The notes under the pieces: model-generated
Database searches by the model: none
What the model saw: the letters and a program-made list of their open reading frames with translations, nothing else
Told to the model about the DNA's origin: nothing
Program-made: the position numbers and the translations under genes
Part shown: positions 45,802-55,285 of the stretch, one piece after another
Layout: each line of letters opens with the position of its first letter
How positions within the stretch are numbered: position 1 is the stretch's first letter
Source of the DNA: Brevibacillus thermoruber 423
GTDB taxonomy: Bacteria > Bacillota > Bacilli > Brevibacillales > Brevibacillaceae
Length of the DNA: 64,000 bases
NCBI RefSeq assembly: GCF_000454065.1
Contig: NZ_KE695651.1
Location: 502,258 to 566,257 of the forward strand
Reading direction: 5' to 3'

Positions 45802-45843
45802 CAGCCATCTTTCTGCCTGTCTGTGGCAAAAGATGGCTGTTTT
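45802..45843 (+). terminator. Intrinsic terminator after the FAH-family gene
   Basis: CAGCCATCTTT/AAAGATGGCTG perfect 11-bp stem, 16-nt loop, then TTTT. The following 45844-46050 holds no recognisable gene; no c-di-AMP riboswitch core was found there. Confidence 0.82.
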
Positions 45844-46050
45844 GCTGGTGCGAAAGGGCCCTGCCCAAATTTGGTTGTCCAACATGAAAAGCGGTGTGCG
45901 GCGCTGTCATTTCAAGCGATGTGCAGCCGGTTCCATGGTCCCGAATTCCGCATTGGAAAATTTTAAGGGCTTATCTGCCTGTTTCCTCCTGCGTTACCCT
46001 GTCCATGTACCCCTTGACCGGGATCACATCATGACAAGGAGGAAAAGAGG

Positions 46051-46959
46051 ATGGCGAAACGAGATTGGATGATGAAGTCGACGATCGGCGTCTTGCTGAG
46101 TACGTCCCTGTTGCTGGGTGGTCAGGTCGGACAAGCGGCAGCGTATTCGCAAGATTCCGCCACGTCTGAAACGATTGCGCAGACTGCCAAATCACTGATC
46201 GGAAAAGATTACCAATACAGAGCGGAAGGACCGGATTCGTTTGGTTCCGCGCAGTTGGCGACCTATGTGTACGGACAGGCGGGTATTCGCATCGCCAATA
46301 CGATGGCGGACCTGTATCGCGGCGGAACCGCAGTGGGCAGGGATGAACTGCAGGCGGGCGACCTGCTCTTCTTCTCGTCCAGCGGCAGCGGACAGCCGAC
46401 GTTCATGGGCATTTACGTCGGAGACGGCCAGTTCGTCTATTCGTCCCAACGCGAGGATCAGGTCGTTCTCAAACCTCTCTCCGATTACGACGGCAAGTTT
46501 CTGGGGGCCCGCCGTTATGTCGAGACGGCGTCGGCCGCACCGACAGCGTCGAGCAGTAACGAGAGTGTCAGCAGCATCGCGGACCAGATCATCCGCATCG
46601 GCGAAAAGTACCTGGGGACGCCGTACAAGTTCGGTTCCAGCAAAAACACGACCCAGACGTTTGACTGTTCGTCGTTTACCCAGCGCGTGTTCAAGGAAGC
46701 GGGCATTACCCTGCCCCGCGATTCCCGCCAGCAGTCGACCGTCGGCAAAACCGTGTCCAAGAGCCAACTGAAAAAAGGAGATCTCATCTTCATGCGCAGC
46801 TCCGGCAGCAGTTCGAACCGGATCACGCACGTGGCAATTTACGCGGGGGACGGAAAAATCCTGCACACCTACGGCAAGCCGGGTGTCACGTACTCCACGT
46901 TCTTTGGCACCAATTGGGAAAAACGCGTCGTCACGATCAAACGCGTCATCCCGGAATAA
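46051..46959 (+). CDS. Secreted protein with two NlpC/P60 domains, first one degenerate
   Basis: 302 aa. Signal peptide residues 1-31. Domain 1 (~38-158) keeps the NlpC/P60 fold outline but lost the catalytic residues: the Cys motif reads DSFGSAQLATY and the His position FMGIYVGD. Domain 2 (~172-300) is intact with Cys206 in FDCSSFTQRVF, His in ITHVAIYAGDG, and HTYG. A Ser-rich linker joins them. Probably a peptidoglycan endopeptidase whose first domain binds wall or substrate. RBS AAGGAGGAAAAGAGG. Monocistronic. Confidence 0.88.
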   Translation: MAKRDWMMKSTIGVLLSTSLLLGGQVGQAAAYSQDSATSETIAQTAKSLIGKDYQYRAEGPDSFGSAQLATYVYGQAGIRIANTMADLYRGGTAVGRDELQAGDLLFFSSSGSGQPTFMGIYVGDGQFVYSSQREDQVVLKPLSDYDGKFLGARRYVETASAAPTASSSNESVSSIADQIIRIGEKYLGTPYKFGSSKNTTQTFDCSSFTQRVFKEAGITLPRDSRQQSTVGKTVSKSQLKKGDLIFMRSSGSSSNRITHVAIYAGDGKILHTYGKPGVTYSTFFGTNWEKRVVTIKRVIPE

Positions 46960-46975
46960 CGAGTGGACAGGCTTG

Positions 46976-47011
46976 GCTCTCGCGCGGCGGCGCGGGAGCT
47001 TTCTTCTCTTT
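46976..47011 (+). terminator. Intrinsic terminator after the double NlpC/P60 gene
   Basis: GCTCTCGCGC/GCGCGGGAGC 10-bp stem (one T-G wobble), GGCG loop, T-rich tail TTTCTTCTCTTT. Confidence 0.75.
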
Positions 47012-47116
47012 CCAGGGAGATCGTTGGCCACAAAAAAGTCGAATGATTTACCAAAGAGGGAAAATTGAAAAAACGGAGAACATACCCTATATACCTGATG
47101 GAATGGGGGAATGTTC

Positions 47117-48697
47117 ATGCAGCTTCAAATGCCGGAGCGTTACAATTTTGCCGCTCAGGTGGACGAGTGGGCCAACCGCCACCCGGACAAGCCGGCCGTG
47201 TGGGAAGTTACCGGTGACGGTCAGGAAAGCGTCGTCTCGTACGGCGAACTGCGCCGTTTTTCCAACCGGATCGCCAACGGATTGCAGTCGCTCGGGATTT
47301 CCCGGGGGGACAAGGTCCTGGTGCTCGTCCCGCGAGGCAAGGAAGCGTACGGGCTGTACCTGGGGCTGCTCAAGCTGGGGGCGGTGATCATCCCCGGTTC
47401 CGAGATGCTGCGCGGCAGAGATATCGAATACCGCGTCAATCACGCGCCGGCCAAGGCCGTGATCGGCTTTGACGGCATCGTGGAGGAAGTGGACGGGATT
47501 CGCGGCCAATGTCCGTCGCTGCAAGCCTTTCTCACCATCGGCGGGGCGCGCGAAGGCTGGATTGCCCTGACTGAACTTTTGGGCGAGCAATCCGATGAAT
47601 TCGTCTGCGCCGATACGCGTTCGGACGAGCTGGCCTTTTTGTCGTACACGTCGGGCACCACCGGCGGTCCCAAGGGCGTGATGCACGTGCACGGCTGGCC
47701 GTATGCCCACCTGGAAGTCGCCGGCAAGCTGTGGCTGGATGTGCGTGAAGAGGACCTCGTATGGGCGACCGCCGGACCCGGCTGGGCCAAATGGGTGTGG
47801 AGCCCGTTCGTCTCCACGCTGGGCATGGGCGCGACCGCATTCGTGTACAAGGGACGCTTCGACCCGCTCGCGTATCTCGCGCTGATGCAGCAGTACCCCA
47901 TTACCGTCCTCTGTGCCACGCCGACCGAGTATCGGCTGATGGCCAAAGTCTCCGGTCTGGAACAATACAAGCTGCAGGCGCTGCGCACGGCATGCTCCGC
48001 CGGCGAACCGCTCAACCGGGAAGTGATCGACACCTTCCGCCGGGTCTTTTCCATCACCGTGCGCGACGGATACGGCCAGACGGAAAACACGCTCCTGATC
48101 GGGACGTTTGCCGGCATGGATCCCAAGCCCGGCTCGATGGGCCGCCCCTCTCCCGTCGTCCGCGTGGCCATCGTCGACGAAGAGGGGAACGAGCTGCCCC
48201 AGGGCGAAGTGGGGGACATCGCCATCGACCGCGGGATGATCGCCCTGTTCAAGGGCTATCTGAACGATCCGGAGCGCACGGCCCGGGCGTTTCGCGGCAA
48301 TTGGTACGTCACCGGCGACCAGGGACGCATGGACGAGGACGGCTACATCTGGTTCGAAGGCCGCTCCGACGACATCATCATCTCCGGCGGATACACGATC
48401 GGTCCGTTTGAAGTGGAGGACGCCCTGGTCAAGCATCCGGCGGTGGCGGAATGCGCCGCTGTCGCCAGTCCGGACCCCGAACGGGGCCACGTTGTCAAGG
48501 CGTTCGTCGTGCTGAAACAGGGAGCCGCGCCGTCCGATGCGCTGGTCAGCGAGCTGCAGGAACATGTCAAGAAACTGACCGCCCCCTATAAATACCCGCG
48601 CAAGATCGAATTCGTCGCGGACCTGCCCAAGACCACGTCCGGCAAAATCCGCCGCGTCGAGCTTCGGCAGAGGGAAAGCAACCAGATGCGCACGTGA
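47117..48697 (+). CDS. Medium/branched-chain acyl-CoA synthetase (MbcS-like)
   Basis: AMP-forming acid:CoA ligase, 526 aa. P-loop-like YTSGTTGGPKGVMH, adenine-site GYGQTENT, hinge and ribose-binding TGDQGRMDEDGY, and the catalytic Lys in KTTSGKIRR near the C-terminus. Pattern fits acyl-CoA synthetases of the ACSM/MbcS group that activate medium or branched short fatty acids. Of two in-frame ATGs (47111, 47117), the second has better SD spacing. Single gene with its own terminator. Confidence 0.88.
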   Translation: MQLQMPERYNFAAQVDEWANRHPDKPAVWEVTGDGQESVVSYGELRRFSNRIANGLQSLGISRGDKVLVLVPRGKEAYGLYLGLLKLGAVIIPGSEMLRGRDIEYRVNHAPAKAVIGFDGIVEEVDGIRGQCPSLQAFLTIGGAREGWIALTELLGEQSDEFVCADTRSDELAFLSYTSGTTGGPKGVMHVHGWPYAHLEVAGKLWLDVREEDLVWATAGPGWAKWVWSPFVSTLGMGATAFVYKGRFDPLAYLALMQQYPITVLCATPTEYRLMAKVSGLEQYKLQALRTACSAGEPLNREVIDTFRRVFSITVRDGYGQTENTLLIGTFAGMDPKPGSMGRPSPVVRVAIVDEEGNELPQGEVGDIAIDRGMIALFKGYLNDPERTARAFRGNWYVTGDQGRMDEDGYIWFEGRSDDIIISGGYTIGPFEVEDALVKHPAVAECAAVASPDPERGHVVKAFVVLKQGAAPSDALVSELQEHVKKLTAPYKYPRKIEFVADLPKTTSGKIRRVELRQRESNQMRT

Positions 48698-48725
48698 CAG
48701 CGGCCGCACATCCATCCACCCGCAG

Positions 48726-48759
48726 CAGGTCCGAAAGCCAGCATGGCCGGACCTGTTTT
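48726..48759 (+). terminator. Intrinsic terminator after the acyl-CoA synthetase gene
   Basis: CAGGTCCG/CGGACCTG 8-bp stem with a 14-nt loop containing GCCAGCATGGC, then TTTT. Confidence 0.75.
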
Positions 48760-48929
48760 GCGTTGTTGCGTTTGTTCATGGATCGGCGATTTCCGACGCC
48801 CATGCCGGAGTGGACGCCAAACCGGCAAACGGCAGATTACGAAATTGTAAGGTTTCTGTAAGCGGAATCGATGGGAAGCAGGGACCGCCCCCCGTAGAAT
48901 GAAGGGGAAGTAAGCAGAAGGGGGCGACC

Positions 48930-49745
48930 ATGATGAATCGGCTTTCCCTGTCGACCGCGGACACCCCACCGTTTTCCTGCCGACAACGAAGCGATCGCGT
49001 CCGTTTCCTGGCCGCTTGGAAAAAATGGGTGGCCGCGCTGGCCCTGGTCGTCATCTGCGCGACGTACCTGGGGCCGCTCCTGCTGTCGTTTGTGGGGAGG
49101 GTCTGGATCGACGACGACCGGTTGAATCAACTGCACGCCGGCACCGCCGCCGGCTACGTCCGCATCGACGAGATGCCCGACTACGTCTGGAAGGCGTTTG
49201 TCGCCATCGAGGACCACCGCTTTATGCAGCACGACGGCGTCGATCCGGTGGCCCTGGCGCGGGCGCTCTGGGTTGACCTGCAGGCGGGTGCCTATGTGCA
49301 GGGGGGCAGCACGATCACGATGCAGCTCGCCCGCAATCTGTTTTTGTCCCACGATAAGACGCTCCTGCGCAAGCTGAAGGAGATCGCCGTCGCCGCCGAG
49401 TTGGAGCGGCGCTACAGCAAGCGGGACCTGCTGGAGATGTACCTCAACGTGATCTACTTCGGCCAGGGCCGTTACGGGATCGGCAGTGCGGCCGACCTGT
49501 ACTTTGGCAAAGGCGGCGAAAAGGGAATCCGAACGCTCACCGTGGGAGAGGCCGCCCTCTTGGCGTCGCTGCCCAAGTCGCCGGAAGCGTACTCCCCGCT
49601 CAAGCATTGGGAGAAGGCCAGGCAGCGTCAGCAGGTTGTGCTGGAGCGGATGGCCGCCCTGCACATGATCAGCGAAACGGAGAAGAACAAGGCCATCTCC
49701 GAACCCATCTCGCTGAACAGGCAGGCGCAGTCTGCCGCTTACTGA
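48930..49745 (+). CDS. Monofunctional peptidoglycan glycosyltransferase (GT51)
   Basis: Polymerises lipid II into glycan strands. 271 aa, no transpeptidase domain. N-terminal cytoplasmic tail, one transmembrane helix (~33-55), then the GT51 motifs: catalytic Glu94 in AIEDHRFMQHDG, GGSTITMQLARNLFL, RKLKEIAVAAELE, and KRDLLEMYLNVIYFG with the second Glu. Short for class A PBPs, normal for MtgA-type enzymes. AAGGGGG precedes the ATG pair. Confidence 0.93.
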   Translation: MMNRLSLSTADTPPFSCRQRSDRVRFLAAWKKWVAALALVVICATYLGPLLLSFVGRVWIDDDRLNQLHAGTAAGYVRIDEMPDYVWKAFVAIEDHRFMQHDGVDPVALARALWVDLQAGAYVQGGSTITMQLARNLFLSHDKTLLRKLKEIAVAAELERRYSKRDLLEMYLNVIYFGQGRYGIGSAADLYFGKGGEKGIRTLTVGEAALLASLPKSPEAYSPLKHWEKARQRQQVVLERMAALHMISETEKNKAISEPISLNRQAQSAAY

Positions 49746-49774
49746 GAACTGGGGCTATCTGCATAACGCCGTAG

Positions 49775-49800
49775 ACCGGGGACGTTTCCCGGCTTTTTTT
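49775..49800 (+). terminator. Intrinsic terminator after the glycosyltransferase gene
   Basis: ACCGGGGA-type 7-bp stem with CCCGG partner, small loop and a T7 tail that runs into the stop codon of convergent xerS. Confidence 0.7.
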
Positions 49801-50986
49801 ATGTAGGAGCCCCGGGGGGTTCGTCCATCGGATCGTGCGCCTCTTTCGGTTCGGGGGAGACGGCGCCCAACGTGCGGGTCGTCCGGTTGACCGCTTCGCT
49901 CAAGGCATCCTCCAGCACATGGGCGTACTGCATCGTCGTTTCCAGCTTGGAGTGGCCCAACTGCGCCTGAAGCTGGTGCGGATCGGGGTTAAGCCGGAGG
50001 AACTGGGTGGCAAAACTGTGCCGCAGCTTGTGAACGGACAGGTCGGGTATGCCGAACGCCTGGGCGTATTTCTTCACCAGCTTCTGCACGGAGCGCACCT
50101 CGATCCGGTGGCCGTGCGGTTTGGTGGGAGAGACGGCGAGAAACACCGCCTGTTCCCCCTCGGCCGGGCGATACTTGCTCCTCACCTGCAGGTAGCGCTG
50201 CAGGTGCTCCTTTCCCCAGTCGCTGAAAAACGGCGCGTCTTCCTTTTTCCCTTTGCGCACCATTTTGAGCTGGTTTTTTTCCAGCACCACGTCCGACAGG
50301 TTGAGGTTGACGATTTCCGAAACGCGAAACCCGCCGGACAGGATCAGGGCGATGATCGCCGCGTCCCGATCGCGGTTCTGGTAATGGTACTGTTGTTTTT
50401 TGGTGGTCGTGCAGTGGGCCAGATACCCGTTGTAGACAAAGTCGACGAACTGGTGAATCTCCCCGTCGATCAAAATCTTGGCGCGCATGGCGTGAGCGCG
50501 GGCGAGCGGCGTGAGTTCATCCGCCTCCACCTCGATTTTGGCCATGACGTTGCGGGTGAGGTAGGATTCGCCGTTTTCGTCTTCCGCCAACGATGCCAAA
50601 TAGTGGAACAGCGACTTCAGGCTGGAGATCTTTCGCTTGATCGTCTGGTCGCTGTACTCCCGGCGGGAGCTGCGCGTGGGCTTGTCCAGCAGGGCGGCCC
50701 GCTCGTAGAGGTGGGATTCCTGCAGGTAGAGGATGTAGCTCTCCACGGTCTCCTTTTTCAAGTCGTTCAGCGCTTGCAGCGGAATCTCCTTCATCTCCGC
50801 CGCGTCGGTCAAGCCCTCGGCCATCATCCAGCGAAAAAAGAAGGCGAAGTCGCGCAAATACCCCAACAGCGTGGAAGGGGAGTGTTTTTTCGCTTTCTTG
50901 TGCTCCACAAACTTTTCCACGTACCAGGGAAACGAAGGGATGGTCTGCAGGAGCTGCAGAGCGTCACGCTGTTTGGTCACGGACAT
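49799..50986 (-). CDS. xerS: Tyrosine recombinase XerS
   Basis: Site-specific recombinase, 395 aa, of the single-recombinase XerS type that resolves chromosome dimers in several Firmicutes. Catalytic residues are all visible: Arg in LSGGFRVSEIVN, the hairpin Lys in MVRKGKKEDAPFF, His and Arg in HKLRHSFAT, His in LGHSKLETT, and the nucleophile Tyr in TMQYAHV. The N-terminal SAM-like DNA-binding domain starts MSVTKQRDALQLL. ATG 50986 is preceded by GGTGGTG. A ~30-residue acidic/Pro-rich tail after the catalytic domain is longer than usual. No adjacent dif site was recognised. Confidence 0.88.
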   Translation of the reverse strand: MSVTKQRDALQLLQTIPSFPWYVEKFVEHKKAKKHSPSTLLGYLRDFAFFFRWMMAEGLTDAAEMKEIPLQALNDLKKETVESYILYLQESHLYERAALLDKPTRSSRREYSDQTIKRKISSLKSLFHYLASLAEDENGESYLTRNVMAKIEVEADELTPLARAHAMRAKILIDGEIHQFVDFVYNGYLAHCTTTKKQQYHYQNRDRDAAIIALILSGGFRVSEIVNLNLSDVVLEKNQLKMVRKGKKEDAPFFSDWGKEHLQRYLQVRSKYRPAEGEQAVFLAVSPTKPHGHRIEVRSVQKLVKKYAQAFGIPDLSVHKLRHSFATQFLRLNPDPHQLQAQLGHSKLETTMQYAHVLEDALSEAVNRTTRTLGAVSPEPKEAHDPMDEPPGAPT

Positions 50987-51051
50987 GTTCACACCACCAT
51001 TCTCTACTTCAATGTTGCCAAGACCAATGATACCGAACATATATTCTAGCA

Positions 51052-51083
51052 AAAAGGCGAATGGTTGAGAATCCGCCTTTTTG
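51052..51083. other. 9-bp inverted repeat between divergent xerS and histidine kinase genes
   Basis: AAAAAGGCG and CGCCTTTTT are perfectly complementary with a 14-nt loop, and each arm ends in an A or T run. It looks like a bidirectional terminator, yet it lies between divergent gene starts where no transcription unit ends. It may be an attenuator in one leader or mark an unseen short transcript. Confidence 0.6.
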
Positions 51084-51158
51084 GTAGACTGTAACCGAAC
51101 AGGAAGAGGGGTCGCCTGGTACGCGCGGGCGGACACAGCAAGGAACGGGGAGATGGAC

Positions 51159-52547
51159 ATGAAGCGGATCTGGATGAAACTGGCGCTGGCGTTCATGGCG
51201 GTCGGGGCGAGCGGCATACTGATGTCCGCCCTGTTTTCCATAAAAGAAATGGAGATTCATTTTTCCATGTACGTGAACGAAGTGCGGGAACAGCAGCACC
51301 GCGACCTCGTCGCCGCCTCCAGGGAATCCTACAGCATCGACAACGGATGGGGAAAGAGCGCGGATGTTCAGTTGGACGCCGTCTCCCGCGTCCTGGGCGT
51401 GGAGGTGCTGCTGTACGACCGTGAACAGCGCCTGATCAAACGCTACGACAACCATCCGTCGTTTCGGCAGGCCGACGCGGTGGAAAAACTGCCCGTGACG
51501 TTGGACGGACACGTCGTCGGCTATCTCGGCGTCCGCCGCTATGAGGAGTCTCCGATGCGCGGCGTGGAGGCCCATTTCCGTCAGGCGCACGCAAGCGCCA
51601 TGTTGTGGACGATGCTGGTCCTGCTGGGCCTGGTCGTGCTGGTCAGCGTCAGCGTGGCCCGGACGATGACCAGACCGCTCGTGCGCATCAGCCGGGCGGC
51701 GCTGGATGCGGCGAGAGGGAAGCTGTCCGTGCGCGTGCCGCCGTTGCGGGGAAACGACGAACTGGCCGACCTGGTCGACTCGTTTAACCACCTGATCGCC
51801 AGTCTGGAGCGGCAGGAAGAACTGCGCAAACGGCTCACGTCCGACATCGCCCACGAGCTGCGGACGCCGCTCAATACCCTGCTGGCGCAGACGGAAGGCA
51901 TGATCGACGGCGTTTGGGAAGCGTCGCCGGAGCACCTGGAAGCGACGCGGGCCGAAGTGCTGCGGCTCATCCGGCTGGTCAGCGATCTGGATCAGGCGAT
52001 CCGGGCGGAGTCGGGCGTTTTGGAGATGGAGAGCAGACCGCTGGACCTGAGCGACGTGGCGGAAACGACCGCCGATTCGATGAGCGCTGCGTTTGCGAAA
52101 AAAGGGGTGGCGCTGGAGAAGCGCCTGAGGACTCGGGCGATGATCGCAGGCGACCGGCAGCGGCTGGGCCAGGTGTTTGCCAACCTGCTGTCTAATGCCC
52201 TGAAGCATACGCCGCCGGGGGGACGGGTGAGCATCGAGGTACACAAGACCGGAGATGACGTCCATGCCGTCGTGAAGGACAGCGGCAGCGGGATTTCGGC
52301 TGAGGACCTGCCGCATGTGTTCGAACGCTTTTACCGGGGAGACCGCTCCCGCAACCGCGAACGGGGCGGCGCGGGTCTGGGGCTGACGATCGTGAAAGGC
52401 ATCGTCGAAGCCCATCGGGGCGAGATCCGCATCGACAGCGAACCGGGGGCGGGGACGACGGTGACGATTCGCTTTCCGGCCTTGCCCCATGCGGATCGCG
52501 GGGGTGACGGGCAGGACAGCGAATCAAACGGGAACGGAAGAGCGTGA
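51159..52547 (+). CDS. Sensor histidine kinase (orphan)
   Basis: Membrane sensor kinase, about 462 aa. Transmembrane helix 1 (~5-25), an extracytoplasmic sensor of ~125 residues, helix 2 (~150-172), HAMP, then the kinase core. H-box SDIAHELRTPL with His232, N-box FANLLSNALKHTP, G1 VKDSGSGIS, F-box FERFYRGD, G2 GGAGLGLTI. ATG 51153 is an alternative start. No response regulator gene adjoins it. Its partner must be elsewhere or just outside the reading of this locus. Confidence 0.9.
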   Translation: MKRIWMKLALAFMAVGASGILMSALFSIKEMEIHFSMYVNEVREQQHRDLVAASRESYSIDNGWGKSADVQLDAVSRVLGVEVLLYDREQRLIKRYDNHPSFRQADAVEKLPVTLDGHVVGYLGVRRYEESPMRGVEAHFRQAHASAMLWTMLVLLGLVVLVSVSVARTMTRPLVRISRAALDAARGKLSVRVPPLRGNDELADLVDSFNHLIASLERQEELRKRLTSDIAHELRTPLNTLLAQTEGMIDGVWEASPEHLEATRAEVLRLIRLVSDLDQAIRAESGVLEMESRPLDLSDVAETTADSMSAAFAKKGVALEKRLRTRAMIAGDRQRLGQVFANLLSNALKHTPPGGRVSIEVHKTGDDVHAVVKDSGSGISAEDLPHVFERFYRGDRSRNRERGGAGLGLTIVKGIVEAHRGEIRIDSEPGAGTTVTIRFPALPHADRGGDGQDSESNGNGRA

Positions 52548-52610
52548 AGGGGATGGCCGCCTGGGCGCTGAAGTGTGTTTGCCAATCGTAGTGCGCCAGG
52601 TCGCAGCGGT

Positions 52611-52656
52611 AACCGCAGCCCGATTCGGCAGCAGCCGATCGGGGCAGCGGTTTTTT
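52611..52656 (+). terminator. Intrinsic terminator after the histidine kinase gene
   Basis: AACCGC-A-GCCCGA..CGGC pairs with GCCG..TCGGGGC-A-GCGGTT (small internal loops), T6 tail. Confidence 0.78.
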
Positions 52657-52920
52657 GCTTGCCCGAAAAGACTAAATGTGCCGCGGGCAGGGAATGGTAA
52701 GCATACTGCACCGACATGATACCGCTTTCTTTGTTGTCTTTGCCATATGGACATTTTGTGAAAACGATGATATGTTTGTAGGAAAGAGTATTGATTTATT
52801 GCTTTTTTCAAACGGATGATACGTCTTTTCCACGAGGACATTTGTACATCGGATTGCGACTTTTCTGGAGAAATCGGATGGTCCGTCGCGGAAAGGTGAT
52901 TTGGTCGGGAGGGATCTATC
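52657..52920 (+). other. AT-rich leader upstream of kbl
   Basis: 264 bp with lower G+C than the neighbours and no convincing gene. A weak sigma-A-like pair (TTGTGA at 52756, 17 bp, TAGGAA) is the best promoter candidate. No T-box or other riboswitch core was recognised. Ends in GGGAGG before the TTG start of kbl. Confidence 0.45.
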
Positions 52921-54114
52921 TTGGCAAGCAAAGTGTTGGAACAGTTTCTTCACGAGAATTTGGCCGACTTGAAAAGCAAAGGGTTGTACAACGTGATCGA
53001 CCCCCTGCAAAGCGCAAACGGCCCCGTCATTACCATCGCCGGAAAAGAACTGATCAACCTGTCGTCCAACAACTATCTGGGGTTGGCCACGGACCAGCGC
53101 TTGATCGACGCCGCGGTCAAGGCGGCCCAAACGTACGGCGTCGGCGCAGGTGCGGTGCGGACGATCAACGGCACGCTGGAGCTGCACGTCCGGCTGGAAG
53201 AAAAGCTGGCCGCTTTCAAGCACACGGAAGCCGCCATCGCCTATCAATCCGGTTTTAACTGCAACATGGCCGCAATCTCCGCCGTCATGGACAAGGACGA
53301 CGCGATCCTGTCCGACGAACTGAACCACGCGTCCATTATTGACGGCTGCCGGCTGTCCAAGGCGCAGATCATCCGGTTCAACCACTCCGACATCGACGAC
53401 CTGCGGGCCAAGGCCAAGGAAGCGAAAGAATCGGGCAAATACAAAAAGATCATGGTGATCACCGACGGCGTCTTCTCCATGGACGGCGATATTGCCAAGC
53501 TGCCGGAAATCGTCGAGGTGGCGGAAGAGTTCGACCTGATCACCTACGTCGACGACGCGCACGGCTCCGGGGTTCTCGGCAACGGCGCGGGCACGGTCAA
53601 GCATTTCGGCCTGTCGGATAAGATCGACTTCCAGATCGGGACACTCTCCAAGGCGATCGGCGTGGTCGGCGGATACGTGGCGGGCCGCAAGGAACTGATC
53701 GACTGGCTGAAGGTGCGCTCTCGACCGTTCCTGTTCTCCACGGCGCTGACGCCGGCAGACGTGGCGGCCTGCATCGCTGCCATCGACATCCTGCAAAACA
53801 GCACGGAACTGCAGGATCGCCTGTGGGAAAACGGCAACTACCTGAAGAACGGCCTGAAAGCGCTGGGCTTCGACATCGGGCACAGCGAGACGCCGATCAC
53901 CCCCTGCATCATCGGCGACGAACAGCAGACCCAGGAATTCAGCAGACGGCTGTATGAAGCGGGCGTCTACGCGAAAGCGATCGTCTTCCCGACGGTGCCG
54001 AGAGGAACGGGGCGGGTGCGCAACATGCCGACGGCCGCCCACACGAAAGAAATGCTTGACCGCGCGTTGGACATCTACGAAAAAGTGGGCAAGGAAATGG
54101 GGATTTTGCAATGA
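52921..54114 (+). CDS. kbl: Glycine C-acetyltransferase (2-amino-3-ketobutyrate CoA ligase)
   Basis: PLP enzyme converting 2-amino-3-oxobutyrate plus CoA to glycine and acetyl-CoA, 397 aa. Alpha-oxoamine synthase blocks: [22 protein letters not shown], the PLP-stacking [22 protein letters not shown], and the Schiff-base Lys in [16 protein letters not shown] start at 52921 after GGGAGG. Its stop overlaps the start of the threonine dehydrogenase gene (ATGA). The pair gives the two-step threonine-to-glycine route, which decides kbl over 8-amino-7-oxononanoate synthase. Confidence 0.92.
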   Translation: MASKVLEQFLHENLADLKSKGLYNVIDPLQSANGPVITIAGKELINLSSNNYLGLATDQRLIDAAVKAAQTYGVGAGAVRTINGTLELHVRLEEKLAAFKHTEAAIAYQSGFNCNMAAISAVMDKDDAILSDELNHASIIDGCRLSKAQIIRFNHSDIDDLRAKAKEAKESGKYKKIMVITDGVFSMDGDIAKLPEIVEVAEEFDLITYVDDAHGSGVLGNGAGTVKHFGLSDKIDFQIGTLSKAIGVVGGYVAGRKELIDWLKVRSRPFLFSTALTPADVAACIAAIDILQNSTELQDRLWENGNYLKNGLKALGFDIGHSETPITPCIIGDEQQTQEFSRRLYEAGVYAKAIVFPTVPRGTGRVRNMPTAAHTKEMLDRALDIYEKVGKEMGILQ

Positions 54115-55073
54115 AGAGGATACTGATTACCGGGGCCCTGGGACAAATCGGCTCCGAACTCACCATGAAACTGCGCGACGTCTACGGAGCAGACAACGTC
54201 ATCGCCACCGACATCCGACAGCCGGAAGACAACCCGGTGGTGCAGTCCGGCCCGTTCGCCATCCTGGACGTGATGGATGCCAAGGCCATGTTTGAGCTGG
54301 CCCGCACGCACAAGGTGGATACGATCATCCACCTGGCCGCGCTGCTCTCCGCCACGGCGGAGGCCAAGCCGCTCCTGGCCTGGAACCTCAACATGGGCGG
54401 GCTGGTCAACGCGCTGGAGGTGGCCCGCGAGCTGAACTGCCAGTTCTTTACGCCCAGCTCCATCGGCGCGTTCGGCCCGACCACGCCGAAAGACAACACG
54501 CCGCAGGACACCATTCAGCGGCCGACGACCATGTACGGCGTGAACAAGGTGTCCGGCGAGCTGCTGTGCGACTACTACTTCCACAAGTTTGGCGTCGACA
54601 CCCGCGGCGTCCGTTTTCCCGGACTGATCTCGTACGTCACGCCGCCGGGCGGGGGCACGACCGACTACGCGGTGGAGATTTACTACGAAGCGATCCGACG
54701 CGGCTCCTATACCTCCTACATCGCCAAGGGGACGTACATGGACATGATGTACATGCCGGACGCGTTGAACGCGATCATTGCGCTGATGGAGGCCGATCCG
54801 GCCAAATTGAAGCACCGCAACGCGTTTAACGTCACGGCGATGAGCGTGGAGCCGGAACAGATCGCCGCCGCGATCCGCAAGCACATGCCCGAATTTACGC
54901 TGGACTATCAGGTAGACCCGGTGCGCCAGGCGATCGCGGAAAGTTGGCCCAACTCCATCGACGCGTCCGCTGCCCGGGAAGAGTGGGGCTTCAAGGCGGA
55001 GTACGATCTGGAGAAGATGACCGAAGACATGCTGGCCAAGCTGCGCGGCAAGCTGCTTCAGGAAATCGGCTGA
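54111..55073 (+). CDS. tdh: L-threonine 3-dehydrogenase, short-chain (epimerase-like) type
   Basis: NAD-dependent oxidation of L-threonine to 2-amino-3-oxobutyrate. 320 aa, extended SDR related to UDP-galactose epimerases, not the zinc MDR type of E. coli. Rossmann motif [26 protein letters not shown], catalytic Ser/Thr in [11 protein letters not shown], and YGVNK with Tyr and Lys. [13 protein letters not shown] is typical of this subgroup. It is translationally coupled to kbl. Confidence 0.92.
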   Translation: MKRILITGALGQIGSELTMKLRDVYGADNVIATDIRQPEDNPVVQSGPFAILDVMDAKAMFELARTHKVDTIIHLAALLSATAEAKPLLAWNLNMGGLVNALEVARELNCQFFTPSSIGAFGPTTPKDNTPQDTIQRPTTMYGVNKVSGELLCDYYFHKFGVDTRGVRFPGLISYVTPPGGGTTDYAVEIYYEAIRRGSYTSYIAKGTYMDMMYMPDALNAIIALMEADPAKLKHRNAFNVTAMSVEPEQIAAAIRKHMPEFTLDYQVDPVRQAIAESWPNSIDASAAREEWGFKAEYDLEKMTEDMLAKLRGKLLQEIG

Positions 55074-55193
55074 GCGAGCGGCGTGGGCGTGTGGTCGCGA
55101 CGAGCTGCATGACGAGTGGATGTTTGCAGTGGGATACGGCCATCTGCCTCATTGCCTGACGGAGAAAGAAAAAAGGACAATCTTTCCGATAAA

Positions 55194-55230
55194 AAACAGC
55201 GGCTGTCCGATTCACGGACAGCCGCTTTTC
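55194..55230. terminator. Bidirectional terminator between tdh and the SLH-GH18 gene
   Basis: AGCGGCTGTCCG/CGGACAGCCGCT perfect 12-bp stem with 5-nt loop, AAAAAAC on the left and TTTTCC on the right. Confidence 0.92.
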
Positions 55231-55285
55231 CTGCTGCTTGCTTTTCGTTCACCAATATCTTTCTACCGTACAGTACCCTTTGCCG

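Noticed and set aside
45844-46050. c-di-AMP (ydaO/yuaA) riboswitch upstream of the NlpC/P60 gene
   Set aside because: Genes of this kind often have one, but the conserved GGGGGACC-type core and pseudoknot partners are not seen.
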